A stretch of 64,000 nucleotides of DNA, taken from assembly GCA_013396635.1 (NCBI GenBank), contig WBMW01000580.1, forward strand, positions 1-64,000. The letters are read 5' to 3'. The first letter of the stretch is position 1, and every line of letters starts with the position of its first letter. The translations under genes and the position numbers were made by a program. The notes under the pieces were generated by a model. It worked only from the letters and a program-made list of their open reading frames with translations. It was not told where the DNA came from and ran no database searches. The DNA is from Penelope pileata (taxonomy: Eukaryota > Chordata > Aves > Galliformes > Cracidae). Below are positions 37,322 to 46,778 of this stretch, piece by piece.

Positions 37322-39594
37322 GAGTACATAAGTGAGTTAATTTGACTTCTTTATGTTTGCATCCATTTTACATGCAGGAATATTTCAATTTACCGATGCT
37401 GAATGTGTATTATGAAACTATCTGTGCAATATTTGTTCCAGCCGCTTTCAGTCATATAGTCAGAAACAAACATCTACATTTGCTCGCACAGCTGAGCCAG
37501 ACATTAAAGAAGTGAAAAAAAGAAAAGAAAATGCTTGTTGAATAACTTCAATATCCAAAAAATAAGTGTAACTGGCATTTTGTAAAATAAGAAGGGCTGA
37601 ATCATATGAAAAATTCATTATTCAATCAGCTTCACTTTAGGAGGGAAATTTATACACCGTAACTATGGTCGTAGATGCTCAGTGCCTCAGAAGCTGTTAT
37701 TATATGGTTTGTACCCCTCCTCTCCTCTCCTCTCCTCTCCCCCTTTTTTCTTTACTGTTTATCTGTAACTCTACCTTTAGAATGTGTTTCTCCTTGAAGA
37801 TGTCATTATTTGTGGTTTAGTGGTCATTGCATTAAAAGATACACAGTCAGAGATTCTTTATGGTACAAATGAAGCAGTAAAGAACTTAAATTAACACCTG
37901 AATTATGTGTAATTAACAAGAGTTCTCTGCAGTGCAAAAAGATTTAACATGTATTTACAATACTGGTACACTCTGTGGTATGTAGAGGTGTGTAAAAACT
38001 AGACTGCTTGAATTTGTGTATTTTGTTTTCCATGACTGAATAATGATGTCAGTGCACAAATAATTTTTCTATTTAATAATTATTTCAACATGGAAACCTG
38101 AAGACATTTCCTCAGTTTGCAATTGATAATATACATTCAATATGCAGCACTAATAATGACTGAAAATGCTTCACTTTTCTGAATACAGTGTAACATTTTT
38201 GAGAATGCTTTCAGCTTTGATTTGTTGCTGTCATTGAATATAAGATGAAAAACGAAGAAATTTTTTTCTATGTGGTGAAAACAGAAGGATTTTGTAACGT
38301 TTTTTATTAAATTGTAATAGAAAGTTTCAAAAAAATTGTGACAAAATATAAATAATTCTGAAATGTTTTATTCAGTGCCAGTTCTTATCAATGGTTACAC
38401 TGCAATTTCTCACCTAAAAATTTGTTTAGAAATTAGAAAATTCGAATTCTTTGAAAACTACAGAAGAGATAGACGATTCAAAACAGGTTTTATTTCACTT
38501 AAATGAATTCAGACTTACCTTTCTTTAGAGCAATCAGGTATACATTTTTCTCTGATGTCTTAAAATATTTATCCAATAAAAAAGATTTAGCCAATTGTTC
38601 GGTTTTCATGGAAACTCAAGTCAACTGTACACTTCAGCTATTTTGTTATTGCAAGAGCATATCAGACTTACTGTAGAATTACTGGCTATCTTCACTGTGC
38701 ATGCACAATAGATCCAATTTTTCAAGAATAATATATAGGAATTTTTGCTTTTCCAGTGAAAAAGATTTCATTATGTCAAATTGCTATATTTACTTTATGA
38801 CACCATGTATTACATCTGCTAATGCTGCTAGAAATACCTTTTGTTTTCCGTTCACATCCTTCTTTGAAGCAATTAACCACTCATACCTGAGATAAACTCC
38901 ATGACAGTTTTTTAGATTGTGAGAGTTGTGTCCTTAGAAAAGTTTAGTTTTTCTCTTTTTCTCCAAAATGGTTTGCAATTAATTCAAATTTCCAGTTTGA
39001 AACTTACCAGAATATTGTGTCATGATTGATTTAATTATGCTTAGCAACAGAACTTGCCAATAAAAAAAGGTGTGAGATGCTGTTACTGCTATAAACTCGG
39101 AAATTTCAGAGACAAATGCAGTGTACTTGAAGTTTCTAGTTCCACATACTACCTATTAATGCTAGTTGAAAATTCTTGACAAATATATTGTCATGAGCAA
39201 TTTGTTTCCTTGAGTAGGGTATTGGACAGTTATGTTTAATCTCCTACTATGCAATTCAACCATTAATATAAACATAGTGTTTATCTATTAATAGTGTTGT
39301 GCTACCTTAAAATCAATTCATATTGATGTGTCGCCACAATATAGGTGTCTAACATTCTGCTGAACCTACCTATGAGCACTCACATGCAATACAAGCATTT
39401 TTGTTCTTTTAAGTACAATTTTTATGGATATTGTGAACATTTTAGTTAAACTACAGTTTCTTCCTTTTTTTCTTTTTCATTAAATGCTGAATATTCAGGA
39501 ATTAAAAACATTTCTATATTTATACACTGTTTTAGGGAAGAAATATTTTTTTATGAAACTGCGTGTTACAGAATGCAGGGTTTGGCAGGGCAGC
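37322..39594. other. AT-rich non-coding, nothing recognised
   Basis: Very AT-rich DNA between two simple-repeat tracts. Open frames reach only about 64 codons, none recognisable. Confidence 0.6.
37716..37740. repeat. second short (CTCCT)n tract
   Basis: About five CTCCT units, followed by CCCTTTTTTC. It has the same unit and orientation as the array 400 bases upstream. Confidence 0.9.
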
Positions 39595-39804
39595 AAAGGT
39601 GAAAGTAAAGTGAGGCAAGGTGAGGCAAGGTGAAGCAAAGCAAGAGGTGAGGAGAGACAGGGAGGGAAGAGCAAAGGCAAGAAGAGGAGAGGAGAGGAGA
39701 AGGGAGGAGAGGGGAGGGGAGGGAAGGAGAGGGGAGGAGAGGGGAGGAGAGGGGAGGAGAGGGGAGGAGAGGGAAGGAGAGGGGAGGAGAGGGGAGGGGA
39801 GGGG
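39595..39804. repeat. purine-rich minisatellite and (GGGGAGGAGA)n array
   Basis: The left part, about 39595-39660, repeats a GTGAGGCAAG-like unit. From 39679 to 39804 the plus strand is uninterrupted purine for 126 bases, built mainly from GGGGAGGAGA units with four-G tracts. Open frames seen here on either strand are only low-complexity translations of the repeat. The G tracts could form quadruplexes and the homopurine strand could form triplex DNA. Confidence 0.95.
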
Positions 39805-42800
39805 CATCTTAAATTTATTTATGATCTTAAACAGGAAATAAATTAATATGGTTGAAAACAGGGAAATAATCTGCTCAGCTATACATAAAATTATTGACAA
39901 TGCTATACAGAGACTTTATGTCAAGTACACTTAGTTTTCCTCTGTCAAATCTAATCAATCATTTGTCGGTACCTGAGATGATACATTTCAGAAATACAAA
40001 CTGAGTATAGATAAATTCATTGTCTACAAGAATATCCTGTATTGAAAGATACTCATATCTAGCATCTTCAACAAAATCATTGAAACAGTGTCCTTCAACT
40101 GTAAGGACAGTGCCAAATAGGAAAAAATGTACCTAGACAGAAATAAAAATTCTTGAAATTGTAACAGACAAAATATTATTAAAAAAAAAAAAAAAAAGCC
40201 CCTGNNNNNNNNNNNNAAAAAAAAAAAAGGCCCTGTTCCATCTGAACAACAATTTCAGTCGTTTTCTGAAGATCTGACTCCCGATCTTGCAGAAACATAA
40301 GCACAGTCTCAGAGAAGTCCACTGGTTAAACTCTAGTAGGACTAATGTAGCTGAATGAAAGCATTTTTTTCCAGAAAATACAAATATATATGAATTCCTT
40401 AGGAAAACACCACTGATGTATTTTGCTATTAGTCAGTATAAATTAGGTTTACTAAAGGATGAAGACATCTAACTTCAAGAAGGATACAAGACTAGAAAGT
40501 TTATATATACCCTATACAGGAAGAATTACATGCCTTGAAATAGGAATGGGAAGATAAGGCTGTTGAGTAAAAGGCAAGCTAAGGCTCTCCTATGAGAAAA
40601 AGCTCTAAGGAAAAAAGAAGCCAAGACTTCAAGCCCTCCGTTTCTGAAGCAACTGATTCTAGCTCAGTCTTTGTGATAAAACTTCTCAGGATTGTCGGAA
40701 AGCTTGAGACTGTCACTCCAGGATGAAAATCTAAATCTAGGTTGATTCTATCATATAAATGAAAAAGAAAAGAAGAACTGGATTAGAGGTGGATTTTGTT
40801 CTCGTTGATTCCTGCTGGTACTGGTGAAGGGCAATGGGAGCAATGCCAAGAGACCAGACATTGTCCCTCCTGGGATGGTCCATCTCTGTCATCCTCTGCC
40901 CTCCCGAGGTCCTCCTCTTCCATAGTGATAGCTGCTTTCCCACACTTTCGGGGCTTGTCGGGCAAGACAAATACAAGAGATATGACCATTTTCTTACCAT
41001 AACAGTTGGTAAGTAGACAACATCTTACTACCTCCAGGACCTATGCAGCCATCATCTGCTAGGCATTCTCTCAAGAGAGGGCCTTTTATGTGTAAAATTT
41101 TTAATTGAAACAAAAAAATGCATTGGTATTTCTGTCTGTCATGGAAAATAAAATCTTCAGCAATTTTTTGAAGGTCTTTGTTGTTGGCTTACAGAATTCT
41201 GATTTGATGCCAAAGAGTTTGACTATTTTCATTACAAACTTGACTTGAAACAGTTAAAATTTGGTATGTCTTTTGGGCTTATAACAGATAAGAATCCAGG
41301 TATTCCTGGGCACTCATTATGCTGAGGATAAAGATGATGCTTTTCTTGAATATCTACTTTTTCAAATCACTCTGATTGTTGTTTTGTTTTAATTCATAAA
41401 CAAACAAAATAATTCTTCCCACAACAGGAAATTGAATTCCATTTTTTAGGTAACTCTAATTTGAAGCATACTCCATGATTCAAGTCAATCATAGTGATTT
41501 TAAATGTGTCCTTACTATTTTCTTCTTGAAAATAAATTTATAATAATTTACCACAAATATTACAGTAATATTGTAAGCTTTTTATTGACAGCTTAATTTT
41601 GCTCTTTCAGAATATGTTTTCAGAGCTGAATGACTGGATTAGATGTGTTTTTTTTTTTTGTTTGCTTGTTTGTTTTTAAGCTTAAATAATAAATTCAGTC
41701 AAGATGCTCTGTAGAATATATAACAACAGTATTGAAACACATGATGTTTTCTCAGGGGTGAAATTTCTTGCTTTGAATTTCATGCAGACTTTTCTAATGC
41801 CCATTATCTCCTTTTCTTCTGAAGTGTAGTTTTTAGTCTCAGAAAAGAATACAGGAATGTTAAAATAAAAAAACATATTGGAGTGAATAGTAGTGTAGCA
41901 AAGTACCAAGAGAAATGAAGGGATTACAATTATTATGCTTTTGAAAGTTACTAGATCATTGGGACTGGCAAAGAAAATAATCATTTACATAGGTATCTGG
42001 CATATGATTATGTATCAGATGATTTATGTAAGGCCTTGACAGACTACAGTGATGAGCCTGCTGGAAATATGATGGATGAATGGAAAGTACTCAGTGAGGT
42101 GAATGTGAATTGGAAAGTCAATATCAATTTGGAAATCAATCAGCAAGAATAAGACTGCTCAGTTTGTGTGCACAAAATACTGGGTTAAGGGCTGTCTGTA
42201 AAAGAAAGGAGGAGATTTCTGAATCCTACAGAAAATATTTTCTCCAGCAGTGTTCAAATGTCTGCCAACAAAACACATGTGATTCAATTGTTTATAGCTC
42301 AGGAAATCATAATCTTTTCTATATCAGAACCTTCTCTTCCATTTCCAGGAGCCTGCCCTGTCTATCTCGAGTTTAGAGGAGACTCATTTCCCTTTCAGAA
42401 ACACGAGAAGGGCAGAGTGGCTGCAACTCCCTGGCCTCTGTCTAAGAACCCTGCGGTAAACTAATTCTTTAGATAGCTGTTTTGGTGGAGACACTTGGCT
42501 GCCCTCATCTCTGTGCCACTTTGAAAGGGTTAGCAAGAGAAAAAGCTCCTTTATTCTTATTCTGAACAAACCAAAACATATAAAGCACTCTCAAAAACTG
42601 CACCTATTTATACAGAAAACTACTTAAGGGCAGTCATTTTCTCTTACTGTTTTTGTAGTCTAGTACAATAGACTAGACTATTGACTGTGAGCTTTTAAGA
42701 TTACCTTTAAAAGAACACATGCAAAAATATATTGAAGATTATTAAGGTTAAAAGCCAAGAGCTCTAAACTTAGAAAATACAAGAATTCATGCTGATAAGC

Positions 42801-44929
42801 TTCAATGTAGGTTATACATCCTCCTTTTGGAAATGTCTTTTCAATAAACATCTATACGATTTCTAATTGACTCCCAGCTTTGTTCATGGGGAAGGCTTAT
42901 GCTCAGCAAATAAGTAATGGTTCAGTATTTCATTCCACTCTCTTTGTTTAGGGTTTGGCACCATGCTTTGGTCACTGCACACCGTTTAATTTAGCCTTTC
43001 TGTTTAGAATTAATATTCACATGAGTTTTTCTACGACATTGCTGTAGTATTTGAATGTGCCAGAGGAATAGTTTATCTTCTCAGTACTTTTTGTGCCATT
43101 AAATGTCATTATTCCCACTTTATAGGCAGGAAGATAAGATCCATGTATACATATTTCAAAAGACTGCAGCCATTTTAGATGAACAACTGAAGATTTCCTG
43201 AAGTGTTAGACAATTTATTGCATCACAGAATTGTTTATCCAAAGCATAACTTGTGTGCAGTTCAGTAGAAAATACAGTATTTTTGAGATTTGTGGACACT
43301 AAAACTAATATTCATTTCAAGATCAAGTTCTAGGTGACTCATCTACCATAGCATTAGAATATTCTCATGGAGATGGGGATAAATCTATTTTTCCTTGACA
43401 GATCTATTATAGAAATCAAAAATCATGCTTTGTTTATGCTAGAATTATTTGTGTTCCATTTACACAGTAAGTAGGGGAAGAGTTCCTACAGCAAAGGCCC
43501 TCCAAATTTTAGCAGATTTTAGTGAACACTAATGGAAGAGTATCTGGAGGAGAAGAGCACAGGAAAAATAAAAAGAAAGAAAAAGTTCAAATATTGTATT
43601 TCCTAGAGGAAGTTGATGAACTTCAGGATGCAGCAAAAGGAAATTTTAAGATTATAAGGTCCGTTAAGTTTGTTTTCATATTAGATAAGTTAACAGAACT
43701 GTAATGAGAAGCATGCAGAACAGTTACTTTCACACACACTGATAACAGTACAAGGATTCTTTCTCTTCTTACAAAAACAGAAGGAATGCATTCTTCACAT
43801 TTTTACAATGGAAAACATGCTACTTACCATTCTATGTCTCCAAAACATCCATCTAGCAGTGTTTGCACGATAAAATGGAATCTTCTTCCCTGGCACTTTC
43901 CACTGTTAAACACCTTTTCTGCTGCGATTATTGTTAACTTACTGTCTATACAACGTTGCTGTCATTCTTCACATGCTAAAGAGCAAATATACAAAGATCT
44001 GTAACATTGATTACAGTGTTAAAACAAGTGCAAAGAATAGCTAGGTGCTCTGTGGATCATGGTCTTTACTTTCTATTCATAGAGCTAAATGCAACCACAA
44101 TCTGGTTAGGAGGACAAAGTGACCAGCCAGCGCACTTAATGGCAGTAACTATAAAGCTAACATGATATTAACAGGGAGATACTGTTAATGGGCTCCTTAG
44201 AACCTCTCTCATTGGTAGGTAGAAATTATCATTTGGGATTTACCATCTCTAATTCATTTTCTATTTTTACTTTAATCTTTTTCCTAACACAAAATATTAC
44301 CAAAGCGTAAAGACAACTACATGGAAATACCATAGATCTCTGTCAAGTCATTTTCATCTGTCCTACCAGCCTCTGAGTTATGGGGTCTGATTTGAGTTGT
44401 ATCTATCTAATACAATTTAGAATGCATGCATATAGCTATTACACCAAAGCAGTTGAAACTTGTGCTGAAGAATTTTATCTAATGAGGTCGTTATATTCGT
44501 TTGTGTATTTTGCAATTTAAAATCAGATTTCCAACTTTTACAGTTTCCCATGTTTGATTTTTTAGAAGTAAATGTTAAAGCTTGAGCCACCAGAGAAATT
44601 TCTTGAAGAATGCAAAGTAATATAGATACTACTATAAATCATTAAAGTGAGATACACTAAAACAGTTTACAACATAGATAATCAATTTTTGAAAGATCTT
44701 GATCATTTGAGTACCAATGCCTTTTTTTCCCTAAAAATTCAGTATAATCTTAAGACATAATATTACCTTCTATGCCTGATATTCTTCAATGCTGCCTACA
44801 GACATTAATCTTTATGAGAGTTAATTTGCAAGTTGTCTTGTCCCACTTGGTGAACTGAGAGGAAGGTGAATCTTTGGAATCCTCCAAATCAGGCAGACCC
44901 TGCTCAACAGTATTGCAGAAGCAATGGAG
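39805..44929. other. non-coding, no gene recognised; contains a 12-N gap
   Basis: Unique AT-rich DNA with open frames of at most about 100 codons (41682-41984 minus), none recognisable. It contains the gap at 40205-40216, a T-rich run near 41649-41661 and a small hairpin with arms at 42657-42664 and 42672-42679. Confidence 0.6.
40181..40228. other. assembly gap flanked by near-identical poly(A) edges
   Basis: Seventeen A and GCCCCTG (40181-40204) precede twelve N (40205-40216). Twelve A and GGCCCTG follow. The matching edges suggest that one poly(A) locus was split or duplicated at a contig join. Confidence 0.85.
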
Positions 44930-45480
44930 TTGGACAGTGATTTAGAGGAACAGTATAAGATAGTTTATTGAGCTTTCTAACAACAATGAATCAACTACTT
45001 CAAAGCAAAAATCAGGCAGCTTTCTAACAATTAGTAAACATTATGGATAAGGGTACTTGGTGTAGGTGTTACTTCCTTATCGATTGCTTTAAGGAAAATT
45101 TAGGCAACAGCTATTAAAGAAAAACAAATACAAGAAGATTGAAGGGAAAGGGAGGAAGCAGGGGAAAGAGAGAGCAAGATTTCGCCACTCCTTGGATATG
45201 GCATTGACTTGAGTGAGGGGTCTTGATTCATGAGGAGAGGGTTGTCAAAGGTAAACATGCATGTTCATCTTTATATAGTCTAGCTGATCTGAGTATGCTC
45301 TTGGGTTGGCAACCCACTTGCATCTAGAAGATTCGGGAGTTTTCAGTGAGAGTCTCTGGTGGTCGTGCACCCCCTCATTATAAAGTAAGGTATTATAAAG
45401 GTTCTGGTCTCTTAAATTTGTAAAATATCTACATCAAGAATGATGCTTACTAGTTGTTATTTCTAAAATTCCCTTGTCAA
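44930..45480 (-). mobile_element. candidate solo LTR, minus strand
   Basis: Read on the minus strand the segment has the order expected of an LTR. A promoter-like CTATATAAAG is at 45269-45278 (plus-strand CTTTATATAG), and an AATAAA signal follows about 300 bases further on at 44964-44969. The downstream sequence reaches a TTCA-type end near 44850-44870. A 13-base direct repeat (AGCTTTCTAACAA) occurs at 44971-44983 and 45018-45030. The boundaries are not fixed and no retroviral coding sequence or target duplication was found. It could be a chance pairing of TATA and polyadenylation motifs; a repeat-library comparison would decide. Confidence 0.35.
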
Positions 45481-45530
45481 AGGATAAGTAGGTACCACTC
45501 AGAATAAAGGTCTGTTAGCTTCCTTCCTCT

Positions 45531-46024
45531 AGATGAAAAACTTAACATTAGCGAGCACTAGGCACTTGGGGCCCAGAAGACTAACTGTATCCTGGGCTGC
45601 ATCAAAAGAGGGAGGAGGGAGATGGCTGTCCCTCTCGGCTGTCCCTCTCTACTTTCCCTCTCTACTCCGCCCCATTTGGAATGTTGCATCCAGGCCTGGA
45701 GTCTCCAGCACAAGGACACAGAGCACATTCAGAGGACAGCCACAAAGATGATGAAAGTGCTGGAGCACCTCTCCTATGAAGACAAGCTGAGGGATCTGGA
45801 CTTGTTCAGTCTGGAGAAGAGAAGGCTCCAGAGAAATCTCATTGAGACCTTCAGTACTTAAAGGATGCTTATAAACAGGAGGGAAATCAACTTTTTACGC
45901 AGGTAGCTAGTGATAGGAAAAGTGAGAATGAATTTAAACTAGAGGAGGAGAGATTTAGATTAGATGTCAGACAGAAGCTTTTCACTGAGAGGCTGGTGAG
46001 GTGCTGGAACAGGCTACCCAGAGA
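45531..46024 (+). mobile_element. CR1 LINE (outer copy), left part, split by another CR1
   Basis: This is the 3' region of a CR1. It begins near a DEKLNI phrase at 45533 and continues with YPGLHQKRE-like wording, then HIQRTATKMMKVLEHLSYED at about 45726-45785 and LRDLDLFSLEKRRLQRNLIE at about 45788-45847. The nucleotide tail GGTGCTGGAACAGGCTACCC ends the left part near 46020, and CCAGAGA at 46018-46024 is the break point. The frame is interrupted at 45859. The copy resumes at about 46605. Confidence 0.93.
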
Positions 46025-46536
46025 ATCATAGAATCATAGAAACACTAGGTTGGAAAGGACCTACAAGATCATCTAGTCCAACCGTCCTCCTATCACCATC
46101 CCTACCCACTAAGCTACTAAATCATATCCCTTAGCACTTCGTCTAGACGCTTCTTGAACAGCACCAGGGATGGCGACTCCACCACCTCCCTAGGCAGGCC
46201 ATTCCAGTGCCTGACCACTCTTTCAGAGAAAAAGTTTTTCCTCATATCCAGTCTAAATTTACCTTGGCACAACTTGTGACCATTCCCTCTCGTCCTGTCA
46301 TTAGTTATCTGGGAGAAGAGGCCGACCCGCTCCCCACCACAGCCTCCCTTCAGGAAGTTGTAGAGTGCGATGAGGTCTCCCCTGAGCCTCCTCTTCTCCA
46401 GACTGAACAATCCCAGCTCCCTCAGCCGCTCCTCATCAGACTTGNTCCCCTCGTCTAGGTCATCAGTAAAGATATTAAACAAGATGGGCCCCAGTACTGA
46501 CCCCTGGGGGACACCACTCGTAACGGGACGCCAGCT
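46025..46536 (-). mobile_element. CR1 LINE (inner copy), inserted in reverse into another CR1
   Basis: The plus strand starts with ATCATAGAATCATAG, the reverse complement of two CR1 3' octamers, then CCAACCGTCCTCC and further CR1 3' sequence. On the minus strand the ORF2 remnant carries the reverse transcriptase phrase PVTSGVPQGSVLGPILFNIF at about 46467-46526. It then passes at the N (46445) straight to ERLRELGLFSLEKRRLRGDL and on to the C-terminal WNGLPREVVESPSL part, with TAG/TGA-side end near 46117. The catalytic ADD region and everything between is missing. This is either a genuine internal deletion or an assembly collapse. The copy is 5' truncated inside the RT domain. Confidence 0.95.
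46117..46536 (-). pseudogene. CR1 ORF2 remnant with RT fragment fused to C-terminus
   Basis: The minus-strand frame stays open from the inner CR1 5' edge to about 46117 apart from one undetermined codon at the N. It has the RT motif with PQGSVLGP, then TDDLDEG, and then jumps to the post-RT tail. An intact CR1 ORF2 would have roughly 250 or more residues in between, including the ADD catalytic motif. The fragment cannot encode a functional polymerase. Confidence 0.85.
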
Positions 46537-46597
46537 GATATTATGGATGATATTATGGATGATATTATGATGGATATGGATGATATTATGGATGATG
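46537..46597. repeat. (GATATTATGGAT)n minisatellite at the nested-CR1 junction
   Basis: Exact 12-base units lie at 46537-46548, 46549-46560 and 46582-46593, with a degenerate stretch between 46561 and 46581. The same 12 bases also occur at 46603-46614, inside the resumed outer CR1, where the related copy at 5.4 kb has GGTTATGGATG. The array therefore seems to derive from the outer element's own sequence. Confidence 0.85.
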
Positions 46598-46604
46598 CCA
46601 GAGA

Positions 46605-46778
46605 TATTATGGATGTCCATCCCTGGAGGTGTTCAAGGCCAGGTTGGATGGGGCCCTGGGCAACCTGATCTAGTGCTTGATTCTGTAGTTGGTAACCCTT
46701 CCAATGGCATGAGATGTTGGAACTAGATGACCTTTCAGGTTCCTTTCAACCTAAGCCATCCTGTGATTCTATGGTTCT
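46605..46778 (+). mobile_element. CR1 LINE (outer copy), right part with 3' end
   Basis: The outer CR1 resumes with ATTATGGATGTCCAT and CCCTGGAGGTGTTCAAGGCC, the same phrase found at 5417-5437 in the first CR1. It continues with GGGGCCCTGGGCAACCTGAT and GGTTCCTTTCAACCTAAGCC and ends with GTGATTCTATGG near 46764-46775. The left and right parts together make one ordinary CR1 tail. Confidence 0.93.

Noticed and set aside
39532..39900. Open frames of 73-122 codons on both strands over the GA-rich array
   Set aside because: They are translations of a simple repeat (SSPLL- and GEERR-type low complexity) and show no protein character.
41682..41984. 100-codon minus-strand frame with hydrophobic start
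   Set aside because: The hydrophobic stretch results from T-rich codons; no homologue is recognised and no gene context is present.
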